This document shows, piece by piece, positions 53,723-62,555 of a stretch of 64,000 bases of DNA. The stretch is from contig JBHICC010000010.1 of the NCBI GenBank assembly GCA_046759385.1, forward strand, positions 1 through 64,000, given 5' to 3'. This stretch comes from JBHICC01 sp046759385. Lineage in GTDB: Bacteria > Pseudomonadota > Gammaproteobacteria > Acidiferrobacterales > SPGG2. The notes beneath the pieces were generated by a model. It searched no databases and was not told the origin of the DNA. It saw only the letters and a program-made list of their open reading frames with translations. The position numbers were made by a program, and so were the translations under genes. Position 1 is the first letter of the stretch. Each line of letters opens with the position of its first letter.

Positions 53723-53846
53723 CCAGTGCCGCAACGAGAGCCGAATTTAGGCTGCGATCGTGCGAATCCATCTTCGTCTCGATGAGGCCGACGACGACGT
53801 TATTGTGCTCGCTCGCCGGCAGAAACTCGCCAACCCCCAGTTCCAC

Positions 53847-53928
53847 GTCCCCCGACCGGTGGACCCTCCGCGCCGCCAGACTACCCTTTGACGGCGGAAA
53901 CACAGGTTCGAATCCCGTTGGGGACCCA
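53847..53928 (+). pseudogene. degenerate tRNA-Glu-like sequence, possible attachment site
   Basis: The end CAGGTTCGAATCCCGTTGGGGAC with CCA at 53926-53928 and the start GTCCCC at 53847 match the T-arm and acceptor of tRNA-Glu. CCGCC and GGCGG form its anticodon stem, and the loop CTTTGAC reads UUG instead of UUC. However 8 extra bases (AGACTACC) interrupt the arm, the D-arm is not recognisable, and one T-stem pair is lost. It is therefore a decayed tRNA or a recombination product. It lies about 830 bp from the tyrosine recombinase, and tRNA 3' ends are typical integration targets. Confidence 0.5.
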
Positions 53929-53980
53929 CACTGCTAAGTTTGAAAGGATTCAGTGGACAGGCAGTTAATTATGCCATGAC

Positions 53981-54436
53981 CTACGGCTGCGTAGGGCTCG
54001 TCTCTGCGGTATCGGCGTCGTCGTCTAGGTCCGACTTGTGCTGCGCCAATGCGTTAAAAGCTAAAGCGGCGAATCCTTTCAAAGCCGAGCAAACGATAGT
54101 CACAACCACGACGGTCCCGATCACGCTCACGGTGAAGATAAATGTCTTAGGACCGAACCATGTCTCGCCGATGAGGATCAATCCCCATACGAGGCCCAGT
54201 GTTCGCCAAGAGTTTCGGATCTTCTTGGGGGGTACGTCGTCGTGCAGCACGAGCACACCGATGACGACAGGCGCCCACCACGCCGCTATCCAAAGCGATT
54301 GCACCATGAGGTAGGTCGCGGCGTCCCATAGGGCGAACGTTCTAGACGGAATAGCACCGAACAATATGCCCACCACGACACCATTCAACCCAAGCTGCGC
54401 GAAGTAGTGCACGCCCAGCTTTAGCTTCTCTTTCAT
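53981..54436 (-). CDS. hypothetical four-helix membrane protein
   Basis: 151 residues from ATG 54436; TTG 54472 is also possible. Four hydrophobic segments are visible (GLNGVVVGILFGAI, MVQSLWIAAWWAPVVIGVLVL, TLGLVWGLILIG and FTVSVIGTVVVVTIV). The C-terminus is acidic. I do not recognise the family. It is on the same strand as the recombinase and between the tRNA-like sequence and the recombinase gene, so it is probably part of the mobile region. Confidence 0.55.
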   Translation of the reverse strand: MKEKLKLGVHYFAQLGLNGVVVGILFGAIPSRTFALWDAATYLMVQSLWIAAWWAPVVIGVLVLHDDVPPKKIRNSWRTLGLVWGLILIGETWFGPKTFIFTVSVIGTVVVVTIVCSALKGFAALAFNALAQHKSDLDDDADTAETSPTQP

Positions 54437-54753
54437 GGCAGGGTATTCGCTTTTTTTTGCTGGCTCATGCAAGAAGTCTAGCAGCTGGGGAACTGCTTTA
54501 TTCAGAATAACTGTTCTAGCATCAAGCTAGGTAAACGCTTCTGGCAAGCAATGATGAGGTCACATGCAGTTTAGATTTGGTTGTAGTCGTCTTTCGTTGG
54601 GATGAGGTAGTAAGACATAGTTGTCCTTTCATTCTTTAGCGCCGTGTTGCTTTAGCAGTTCGATGCACCGTTGGCAATAAGCAATTCGACAATAGTAGGG
54701 TCACCTACCCGTGACGCTGATGCTTGTGACTGACTTTGGCTGGGCGCGGGGCA
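54437..54753. other. 317-bp gap between the membrane protein and the recombinase
   Basis: No gene, tRNA or strong hairpin was recognised. The part following the recombinase stop (54754) could contain its terminator, but no stem with a T-run is clear. Confidence 0.4.
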
Positions 54754-55995
54754 TTAGCGAATCACCTTCGCATTGTCCGCCTTGAAGTCGAATTTCGGTA
54801 GCGCGGTGTTGAACATCTCGCGCCGGTCGGCGTGTAGAAACTTCGCGTAGTACTTGTCAATCATGCGGATCGACGTACCGACCGAATCGGCAAGAACCTT
54901 CACGTTCATTCCGTTTTTCAATGCAAGCGAAATGTACGTATGCCGCATGGCGAAGCAGTTCGTTGCCTTCGGCAGCTTCGCCGCCTTGACTGCCGCTTTC
55001 ATTGGTCGAGCGTGATGGTTCGTGCCCCACGGCTTACCGTTGTCGTTCAACAACAAAAAGTCATCGGGCTTGCGTCCTGCGGTGAGGCGGGAAAAGAACT
55101 CCACACCCTCATCGGTTAAGAACACGTCACGCGCCCCGGTCTTGCCCTCAGGGATACGGATCGTGCCATCGTTGCGATCGAAATCCTGCACCTGGATAAA
55201 TTCAAGTTCTTTCCCAGGACGTGCCCCGGTGTAGAGAAGGGCTTGAAGGTAAGCCCGGAAAGCCCCTTGGGCGGCGTTAATGAGTCCACGGCATTGATCG
55301 GGCTGAAGGAAAATCATGCGCGCCTCGTCCACTTCTTCAAAGGCTTTAACCCGCTTCCATTCCGTGTTGTCCCTGACCTTGTTGTTTCGCCATGCGTGAT
55401 TCAACAGAGCTTTGAACACGGTCAGGATCCGATTTACCGAAGCCTTGCGTTTGCGAAGAGCCTCAGGGTCACCACCCGTCTCAACCAACTTGTTGCCACG
55501 GCGGTGAAGGGGAGACGTGACGAGCTTGCTTTTCCAGCGGTTGATCTCTGCCGTGGTTAGTGAATCAATGCGCCGGTCCCCGAAGGCGGGAAGAATGCGT
55601 GCTTTGATCGTCTGCTCGGTCGTGGCGGCCGATTTTCGATGTGCCCGGAACCAGACAAGATAATCCTCCGCTGCCTCGCTGACGGTGTAGCGCAGCGGGT
55701 GCCCGCCGTCGGCCTCCTGGTTTGAGACTCCCAGTGCCTTGGCGTGCGCCTGCGCGTAGCTCAATACGTCCAGGTCGTTAGCGTCAGTGTGATCGTCGGC
55801 ATTGCCCAGACGCTGGAACGTGTACGCATCACCCCCGTTGAGCTTGCGGGCAATCCAGATACCACGCTTTTTTCCCTTGCGATAACCGATACTTAGGCCA
55901 ATGTGGATTTGCCGCCAGTATGGAGCGTGGCGCTGTTTCAGGCGGCTGCGAGCCTCGCGGGTCTCGAGCCTTGCATCTCGGGTCAGGCGTGCCAT
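54754..55995 (-). CDS. tyrosine recombinase / integrase
   Basis: 413 residues. An N-terminal arm-binding region, a SAM-like core-binding domain (about 105-200, SEAAEDYLVWFRAHRKSAATTEQTIKARILPAFGDRRI) and a catalytic domain. Catalytic residues: Arg259 in YTGARPGKELE, Lys285, Arg351-His352 in CFAMRHTYIS and Tyr382 in MIDKYYAKF. Two usual histidine positions differ (Phe348 and Thr374 in SVGTSIRMID), as is common in the GTSVRMIE subgroup, so the enzyme should still be active. AGGAGG lies 10 nt before the ATG. Phased repeats upstream are candidate arm sites. Confidence 0.92.
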   Translation of the reverse strand: MARLTRDARLETREARSRLKQRHAPYWRQIHIGLSIGYRKGKKRGIWIARKLNGGDAYTFQRLGNADDHTDANDLDVLSYAQAHAKALGVSNQEADGGHPLRYTVSEAAEDYLVWFRAHRKSAATTEQTIKARILPAFGDRRIDSLTTAEINRWKSKLVTSPLHRRGNKLVETGGDPEALRKRKASVNRILTVFKALLNHAWRNNKVRDNTEWKRVKAFEEVDEARMIFLQPDQCRGLINAAQGAFRAYLQALLYTGARPGKELEFIQVQDFDRNDGTIRIPEGKTGARDVFLTDEGVEFFSRLTAGRKPDDFLLLNDNGKPWGTNHHARPMKAAVKAAKLPKATNCFAMRHTYISLALKNGMNVKVLADSVGTSIRMIDKYYAKFLHADRREMFNTALPKFDFKADNAKVIR

Positions 55996-56345
55996 CCTTA
56001 ATGAGCCTCCTGGTATGAATTTACTCAGATTTACTTAGAATACCAGGAAGGTAAGTGATGGTAAAGGGCGGTAAATAGTGGCCAGTAGTACGGGAGAAAA
56101 CGAGATTTACTTAACTTCTGCTGACATCAATTTACTCAGTTGTCGCCCTTTAAAGGCGCTAACACGTCTTCAGGCCTACGCTCCCAGGGCTAAACGCAGC
56201 AGATTGGCAGATGAACGCTGGTGCGATTCGCCTGTACCCTGTCCCAGCAGGGCCCATACCGTTGGCATACTAATTGCTCCCTTCTTTTGAACCCAAACTC
56301 CTCAGGAACAACCAACAACGTCAAGCGGCCGCGTACGAGCATTAG
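55996..56345. other. 350-bp region upstream of the recombinase with phased repeats
   Basis: It holds the recombinase promoter and the repeat cluster at 56019-56138. The remaining part (56140-56345) shows no gene. The zinc-ribbon gene starts at 56346 without a clear ribosome binding site; TTAG lies 7 nt before the ATG. Confidence 0.5.
56019..56138. repeat. phased 10-bp direct and inverted repeats, candidate recombinase sites
   Basis: ATTTACTYA occurs at 56019, 56029, 56105 and 56130; the first two are exactly 10 bp apart. The reverse-orientation unit GTAAR occurs at 56051, 56061 and 56071, again with a 10-bp period. The spacing of one helical turn and the position 24-140 bp before the recombinase start fit arm-type recombinase or excisionase binding sites. 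Confidence 0.55.
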
Positions 56346-58187
56346 ATGTTTTCCAAAGATTGCCCCCAGTGCGGAAAGGATAACCCAGCGTACGCAGTCC
56401 GTTGCGCCTGCGGCTATCTGTTCAGCGGACCCGCCGACGGAGATCAGCAAGAGGCAGACCAAGAGCTTACCCTCCAAGAAGAGCAGCTGTATGCGGAATA
56501 CCTGGCCGCGAGAGCAGAGCAGGCGACAGCGGCCGCTGAAAGTGCAGCGAAGCTGGCTGCCGCCCAACCAGCTAATCTAGCGAAGAAGAAAGAGGCCGAA
56601 GGCGCCAAGGCGGCCGCAGAAAGAGCCGAGGCTGAGCTCAAGTCGCAGCGCGCCCAGATTAACGTCGCCGCCGCTGGCGCGGCGATCACTGCGACGAAGC
56701 CCGCAGCTAAGCAATCGGTCCCGCAACCACAGCCAGCGCCAAATCCCACGCCAGCGGCTACTAAGACCGCTCAGCCGCGTGCAGCCGCGAATCCGGCCGC
56801 TTCACCCAAGGCGCCGCCGACGCCGCCTGAGGCGAGCAAGAGCGTGCAGCCAACCGCTCAGAGCACAAAATCGGCCGTTGCTGCAAGCCGGCCGGCCGCG
56901 CCCAAATCCACGAGCAAGCAACCGCAAAGGGCCGGAACGGCGACGCAAACAACTCCTGACAAAAAACCGGGGCAGTCGGCAAACGCCGATTCGTTGCAAA
57001 AATCCGCGATATTGGCGCGAGCCGCCGAACTCGCCAAGTCGAAGGCCGATGCTGGCCCAGCGAATGCCGCTGCTCAACCGAACGACCCGACCGCAGCCGT
57101 GCCCAAGCCGTTGCCAAATCCGGCAGTGGCGACACCGACCACAGCGGCGGTCAAATCGCCCGCACCTAGCGCTAAGCCTGCGGCCGCGGCGCCTGCGAAT
57201 CGAGCTAAGGCAACGGCGAGCATCACCAAGACATCCTCGCCCCCAACAACAGAGCAGCCGGCGAAGCGTCGCGCTGCGGATCCAACAACCGGCGCGGCCA
57301 AGCCAGTGGGAACGTTGCAGGCGAAAGCGACTCCCGACAAGCCAGTCCGAACTCAGAAGAGTACCAAGGAGCTCGTCGCAGCGGCGCGCGCTACGGCGGC
57401 CGCCCACGCGAAGAGACTGGCCGCTACCTTGAAAGCGTCCGTGGTCGGCAAAGCAAACGCACCGGGGCCAAAGCTAACAGGCGAAAAGCTGCCGGCTGAG
57501 ACCGCGAAGAGCGGCGGTCAGGCGACCAAGACTGTGGCGCCCGGCAGCAAGCCGACCCCCGCGCCCGAGGCTAATTCACGGCCATCGGGTAGCACTGAGA
57601 CGGATGTTCGCGTATCGCACGCAGTGGAGTCGGACGATACCGCTCCAACAAAAGTCAACGGCATGGAGCGGCCCATTCCGCAAGGTAACACCGTCCTGCT
57701 CGAGCCGGCGGCGGATAAACCAGACGCGACAGCGCTCGATCACAGCGCTTCCCCGCAAAGGCCCACGCCCGCCGCGGCGCCCAACGCCAGCAGCCATGCT
57801 AGAACACCCCAACGCGAAGCTCAGTCCGCGCCTAAGCCGGACGACCTTACGCCGCAGGTGGAGCTCGAAGCGGCCCTAGCAGCGCTGGAGTCACGCGCAC
57901 CGAATGAGGCGGAGGCATCGCCAACAGCCCCCACTGCTCCGCAGACCACGGCCGCGACAGCGAGTCAGCCACAAGCAACTCCGGCGTCGCAAGCACAGAA
58001 GCCTGCCAACACAAAAGACTGCCCAAACTGCACCGCAATCATCCCTATGGAAACACGGCGCTGCCGCTGTGGTTTCGCGTTCGCCACCGCCGAGGAATCC
58101 ATGCCGTCACTGTCTCTCAGCGACGCGGACGTCGCCGCGTTGGATGGCAAGGTGAAATCCGGCGGTGGTATCACGCCCCTGAGTTAA
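56346..58187 (+). CDS. Ala/Pro/Lys-rich protein with zinc ribbons at both ends
   Basis: 613 residues. Cys6-x2-Cys9-x10-Cys20-x-Cys22 (KDCPQCGK...RCACG) at the N-terminus and Cys559-x2-Cys562-x10-Cys573-x-Cys575 (KDCPNCTA...RCRCG) at the C-terminus have identical spacing and near-identical flanks, so each is a zinc ribbon. A coiled-coil-like helix (about 40-115) follows the first. The centre is low-complexity Ala/Pro/Lys/Thr, probably disordered. No enzymatic domain. The function may be a scaffold or nucleic-acid/protein binder. It shows no membrane segment. Confidence 0.72.
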   Translation: MFSKDCPQCGKDNPAYAVRCACGYLFSGPADGDQQEADQELTLQEEQLYAEYLAARAEQATAAAESAAKLAAAQPANLAKKKEAEGAKAAAERAEAELKSQRAQINVAAAGAAITATKPAAKQSVPQPQPAPNPTPAATKTAQPRAAANPAASPKAPPTPPEASKSVQPTAQSTKSAVAASRPAAPKSTSKQPQRAGTATQTTPDKKPGQSANADSLQKSAILARAAELAKSKADAGPANAAAQPNDPTAAVPKPLPNPAVATPTTAAVKSPAPSAKPAAAAPANRAKATASITKTSSPPTTEQPAKRRAADPTTGAAKPVGTLQAKATPDKPVRTQKSTKELVAAARATAAAHAKRLAATLKASVVGKANAPGPKLTGEKLPAETAKSGGQATKTVAPGSKPTPAPEANSRPSGSTETDVRVSHAVESDDTAPTKVNGMERPIPQGNTVLLEPAADKPDATALDHSASPQRPTPAAAPNASSHARTPQREAQSAPKPDDLTPQVELEAALAALESRAPNEAEASPTAPTAPQTTAATASQPQATPASQAQKPANTKDCPNCTAIIPMETRRCRCGFAFATAEESMPSLSLSDADVAALDGKVKSGGGITPLS

Positions 58188-58306
58188 CTCTTCGCTCACC
58201 CGGCGTTCATGTCAGAACGCTCTGCGATGGCGCACGGCTTTACTTCGCATGCCTCGTGCGGCACCTTAGCACTATCAAGCTAATCTCCTCGGAGGCGACG
58301 GTAGCG

Positions 58307-59647
58307 ATGGCGACGAATGATTATGAAAAGAAAAAGCAGCGATTGATGGATGAACTGCGCAACCATGAAGGAAACGTTATCGGCATCGCCAAGACCACGT
58401 CCAATCTTTTCCGCGACCGTGCGGCTAGCAAGAAGTACAGGCTCGGCGTCGGCACTCTGAAGAATGTCCTTGAAATCAACCCTGAGACCCGCGTAGCGGA
58501 GATTGAAGCAATGGCATCCTATGCGGATATCGTGGATGCCACACTGCCACATGGCGTGCTGCCCACCGTGGTCCCAGAACTCAAATCCATCACCATCGGC
58601 GGCGCGGTCTCGGGTATCGGTATTGAGTCGTCGTCGTTCAAGTATGGGTTAGCCCATGAAGGTGTTCTGGAGATGGAGATATTGCTCGCCGATGGAAATA
58701 CGGTTATCGCCACGCCGGATAACGAACATAGGGATCTTTTCTTCGCTTTCCCGAACTCGTATGGGACGTTCGGCTACGTGCTCAAGCTCAAGATCAAGCT
58801 TGTGCCGGTTAGACCATATGTACGGCTAACACACGTTCGCTATGAAGATATCTCGAGCTTATTTGAGGGCATCAACGATCTCTGCAACCAGGACATAGAC
58901 TTTCTTGACGGGACGGTGTTTGGTCACGGCGAAATGTATGTCACCACGGGCAAGTACGTTCACGAAGCTCCTTATACTAGTGATTACACTTACGAAAATA
59001 TCTACTATCACTCGATACGTCGACGCGAGCGCGACTATCTGACCATTCTGGACTACATATGGCGATGGGATACCGATTGGTTTTGGTGTTCAAAGAATCT
59101 TTTCGCTGAACACGCGCTCGTGCGTGCCCTTGTTGGAAAATCGCGTCTTAACTCTGTGACCTATACCAAGATCATGCGGTGGAACAGTAGATGGCGACTC
59201 ACCCACCGCCTTAATCGCTTGCTTGGTTATCACACTGAATCGGTGATTCAAGACGTGGACATTGCGATAGACAAAGCGCCCGAGTTCCTGGATTTCTTCC
59301 AGAGAGAGGTGGGGATTACGCCGATTTGGATTTGCCCCGTTCGTGCCTACGATAAGTCGAGGCAATTCGATCTCTATGCCATGGACCCGAGCAAAATCTA
59401 TATCAATTTCGGTTTCTGGGACGAAAAAAAAGGGCGGATCCAGCTCTCCGAGGGCCACTACAACCGACAGATTGAACAGAAAGTGGTGGAGTTAGGCGGA
59501 ATCAAATCCTTATACTCGGATTCGTACTTCGGGCCAGATGAGTTTTGGCATCAATACAATAAGGCGGTCTACGACAAGATCAAGTCACGCTACGACCCAC
59601 AAGCTCGGCTTAAGGATATCTACCAGAAGTGCGTTCTTAGGCAATAA
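58307..59647 (+). CDS. FAD-linked oxidoreductase, DHCR24/DIMINUTO-like
   Basis: 446 residues; GGAGG at 58291-58295 supports the ATG at 58307. The FAD_binding_4 core is visible as VVPELKSITIGGAVSGIGIESSSFKYGLAHEGVLEMEILLADGNTVIATPDNEHRDLFFAFPNSYGTFGYVLKLKIKL (read as several motifs), the closest known pattern being the DHCR24/DWF1 sterol reductases. A later segment PIWICPVRAYDKSRQFDLYAMDPSKIYINFGFWD resembles the same family. Bacterial members are poorly characterised; electron acceptor and substrate unknown. It follows the zinc-ribbon gene by about 120 bp. Confidence 0.87.
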   Translation: MATNDYEKKKQRLMDELRNHEGNVIGIAKTTSNLFRDRAASKKYRLGVGTLKNVLEINPETRVAEIEAMASYADIVDATLPHGVLPTVVPELKSITIGGAVSGIGIESSSFKYGLAHEGVLEMEILLADGNTVIATPDNEHRDLFFAFPNSYGTFGYVLKLKIKLVPVRPYVRLTHVRYEDISSLFEGINDLCNQDIDFLDGTVFGHGEMYVTTGKYVHEAPYTSDYTYENIYYHSIRRRERDYLTILDYIWRWDTDWFWCSKNLFAEHALVRALVGKSRLNSVTYTKIMRWNSRWRLTHRLNRLLGYHTESVIQDVDIAIDKAPEFLDFFQREVGITPIWICPVRAYDKSRQFDLYAMDPSKIYINFGFWDEKKGRIQLSEGHYNRQIEQKVVELGGIKSLYSDSYFGPDEFWHQYNKAVYDKIKSRYDPQARLKDIYQKCVLRQ

Positions 59648-59998
59648 CACCACTGGCCCTTAACCATATTTTCTTCATGGTTATAGCTCGCGCGGCCCAT
59701 TTTGCGCGGTCGAAACGCTTGCATCGAGCACTACCGGTCGTTCCCGCCCGATGGGGCGCGCCCCGTACGCGACGAGGGGTATTGGCACGGCTTTCACATC
59801 CGACTAGTGGTATAGATCGGGGGTTTGATGGCGTGAAACGGCCGACTGACGGCGCCGGCATCCATGAAGCGCGGCCTTATACTCGTAGCCCGGCCGCGGC
59901 TGATATCGATGTCGCTGTCGAACCCTCGCAGGTGAGTACAACCTAGGTCTCCCGCAATCTTTGGCCGATGAAGCTAGTAGCCGGGAGAAGTACGAACG
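59648..59998. other. 351-bp gap between the FAD enzyme and the dynamin-like gene
   Basis: An open frame of 89 codons (59677-59946) lies inside, but its arginine-rich content and lack of a ribosome binding site do not support a gene. AACCAT-N9-ATGGTT (59661-59681) is a small hairpin soon after the FAD-enzyme stop. The GGGAGAAG at 59983-59990 is a ribosome binding site for the next gene. Confidence 0.45.
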
Positions 59999-62164
59999 GT
60001 GCTAATGGCCACAGACAACAGCAGCCAACCCCTTGGCAAGCAGCTCAGCGACTACAACCGTTGGCGTCAAGGCCTCATTGGTAAAATCCAGGCGTTTCAA
60101 GACTGGCTCGAACAAGAGGGACTCGCCGAGGCGGAGGATGATCTTCGCGTCTACGAGCTTGTTGAGGCGCTCAAGAATGACAAGTTAACGATCGCCATTG
60201 TAGGCGAGTTTTCACGCGGCAAGACCGAGCTGATCAACGCCATTTTCTTCGCGGATTATAAGAAGCGCCTACTTCCTACCGAGGCCGGGCGCACTACCAT
60301 GTGCCCGACGGAGCTGCGTTTCGACAAAGATGAGCCCCCCTGTATCAAGCTGCTGCCGATCGATACGCGCCGAAGCCCGCAGACTATCGCTGAGTACAGG
60401 CGCCTGACGACTTACTGGACCACGTTCTCATTAGAACTCGGCTCGCCCGACCAGATGGCGGAAGCTCTACATGAGGTCGTCAAGTCGCAAACCGTGGGCG
60501 TCCGCGAGGCGCAAGAACTTGGACTGCACAACGAGGATACACAAGAAAACGGTTCGCAAACCCAAATACCGGTGTGGCGGCACGCAGTCATCAACTACCC
60601 GCACCCGTTGCTGGAGCAAGGGCTGGTCATTCTAGATACCCCGGGCCTCAACGCGCTCGGGGCGGAACCTGAGCTCACCATGAGTATGCTGCCTCAAGCA
60701 CACGTGGTGATGTTTGTCCTCGGGGCGGATACTGGGGTTACCAAGTCGGACATGGCCGTATGGAAGGACCACGTGTGCATGGCCAAAAGTGACAAAAACG
60801 AAGGCCGAATTGTCGTGCTGAATAAAATTGACACACTTTGGGACGAGCTACGTGGCGAGAACGCTGTTTCGGCCTCGATCTCCCGCCAGGCACAGGAAAG
60901 TGCGGCCGCGCTTGGCGTAAACAAAGGTCACGTGTTTCCCGTCTCGGCCCAGAAAGGTCTGCTCGGAAAGATAAGAAAAAATGAGGAACTTGTAGCTAGA
61001 AGCGGATTACCGGAACTAGAGGTGAAGCTCTCCGAGGACATTGTCCCGGCAAAACAGGTCCTGATCCGCAAGAAAGTCGAGCACGAGATGAAAGACATCG
61101 TCGAAAGGACCGCGGCCACCTTGGGTGAAAGACTCTCCGCGACCAAGGCTGAACTCAAAGAGCTTAAGAGCATCAGCGGGAAAAACCGTGACGTGATTAC
61201 AAATATGATGGAGAAAAAGCGTCAAGACCAGGAAAGCTATGACAAGAAGCTAGCGAACCTGGAGAAGACAAAGCACGTGCTCAACGAGCAGGTAAGATTA
61301 CTGTTAGCTAAGTTGAGCATGAATGCGTTCGATGGCTTGATTGAAAAGACACGCGAGGATATGAGGGGCAGCTGGACCACGCACGGATTAAAGGCGGGGA
61401 TGAGGACTTTCTTCGATGGGTCAATGGTGACAATGGCGAAAGTGCATAAACAGACCGAGCGCATCAAAGGATTGGTCGAGGCGGTTTACAAACAGTTTCA
61501 GGTTGGCCATGGCCTCGCCAAGCTTAAGTTGGAAAGCTTTGCGCTGCAGCCGTATTACCAGCAATTCAAGCATCTACACAAGGAAGCCGAGGTTTTCCGG
61601 AACAGCCCCACCACGGTGATGACGGAGCAACACTTCGTAGTAAAGAAATTCTTCATTACCCTAGCCAGTCGAGCTCGGCAGATTTTTGAGGAAAGCAATA
61701 AAGGCGCACAACTTTGGAGCAAGGCGATCATGGCGCCGGTGTTTGCGCGCATTCGCGAGCATAAGCTGACGATGGATCAACGTGTGGCCAATCTCCAGAA
61801 GATTCATAAGAGCTTGGACAACCTTAACGTGCGAATCAGTCAGCTGGAAGCTGCGAGGGAAAAACTGAAGCAGCAGCAAAAGATAACTCTAAGCATATTG
61901 CCACACGTTAAGCAGCCAACTGTGTCGAACGGAGATGATCCCGGCGATAATGCCTTAGCGAAACCTGTGTCCACAGAGATGGATGAGGACACGACGACCA
62001 TCACCCAGCCGATAACAACTATCGAGGAAAATGAGGCGATCACCGTCACACGATCCAGAATCACCGACGACATGCAAAGCAGCACTGCCGCTGCACGGCC
62101 ATCGCCGGTGGATGATGACGAGGTACCGACGGACCGGCTGCCTGTTGCGGGCGGCGCTGGCTAA
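59999..62164 (+). CDS. dynamin-like GTPase
   Basis: 721 residues. GTPase motifs: G1 GEFSRGKT (69-76), G2-like GRTTMCPTE (97-105), G3 DTPG (213-216), G4 NKID (275-278). The C-terminal half is largely helical with coiled coils (about 375-450 and 620-660), as in bacterial dynamin-like proteins, and ends with a Thr/Asp/Glu-rich low-complexity tail (about 670-721). Such proteins remodel membranes or act in stress or antiphage responses. GTG 59999 fits the ribosome binding site; ATG 60005 is also possible. No transmembrane segment is evident. Confidence 0.88.
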   Translation: MLMATDNSSQPLGKQLSDYNRWRQGLIGKIQAFQDWLEQEGLAEAEDDLRVYELVEALKNDKLTIAIVGEFSRGKTELINAIFFADYKKRLLPTEAGRTTMCPTELRFDKDEPPCIKLLPIDTRRSPQTIAEYRRLTTYWTTFSLELGSPDQMAEALHEVVKSQTVGVREAQELGLHNEDTQENGSQTQIPVWRHAVINYPHPLLEQGLVILDTPGLNALGAEPELTMSMLPQAHVVMFVLGADTGVTKSDMAVWKDHVCMAKSDKNEGRIVVLNKIDTLWDELRGENAVSASISRQAQESAAALGVNKGHVFPVSAQKGLLGKIRKNEELVARSGLPELEVKLSEDIVPAKQVLIRKKVEHEMKDIVERTAATLGERLSATKAELKELKSISGKNRDVITNMMEKKRQDQESYDKKLANLEKTKHVLNEQVRLLLAKLSMNAFDGLIEKTREDMRGSWTTHGLKAGMRTFFDGSMVTMAKVHKQTERIKGLVEAVYKQFQVGHGLAKLKLESFALQPYYQQFKHLHKEAEVFRNSPTTVMTEQHFVVKKFFITLASRARQIFEESNKGAQLWSKAIMAPVFARIREHKLTMDQRVANLQKIHKSLDNLNVRISQLEAAREKLKQQQKITLSILPHVKQPTVSNGDDPGDNALAKPVSTEMDEDTTTITQPITTIEENEAITVTRSRITDDMQSSTAAARPSPVDDDEVPTDRLPVAGGAG

Positions 62165-62555
62165 CGCTTACAACACGATTACGAAACAAGCGGCGGCGGT
62201 GCGCTTCGTTCAAGCGTACGCGTCGAGCCGCTGAGGCACATCGCGACACAGCGGTTCTTGCTTAACGCGCACGGCCTCACAAAAGATTCTGCAATATCAT
62301 CAAGCCTTTAGTGGCGTCACGCTAAGAACGACTGTTCTTGGTTCTTTGCCGAACATGTCGTCACTGGGACGTGAAGTTGTAAGGAAAGGACGAGCGGTCG
62401 CTTACAAGGGACGAGCGGCATGCTACCGCGACGCACCAATGACGTGCGCGCAAGCAAATCATCGCAATTGAGATTCTCGGCCATGCAATTCGTTAACAAG
62501 CGTCTACAATAATCTCTATACCCTCCGGGTGGGCAGTAGATATTTAGGAGGCCAG
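62165..62555. other. 391-bp region upstream of the small membrane peptide
   Basis: It contains the direct repeat GGACGAGCGG at 62388-62397 and 62409-62418 (21-bp period, two helical turns) and TACAAT near 62503-62508, a plausible -10 box for the small gene. No larger gene is supported. Confidence 0.4.

Noticed and set aside
53820..53930. tRNA-Sec or long-variable-arm tRNA instead of a decayed tRNA-Glu
   Set aside because: No UCA anticodon, no long D-stem and no variable-arm stem; the sequence matches tRNA-Glu ends best.
59677..59946. 89-codon plus-strand frame between the FAD enzyme and the dynamin-like gene
   Set aside because: Arginine/proline-rich composition as expected from random GC-rich sequence, and no ribosome binding site.
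62341..62457. 38-codon frame starting at ATG 62355 upstream of the small membrane peptide
   Set aside because: No ribosome binding site and composition dominated by the local GGACGAGCGG repeat.
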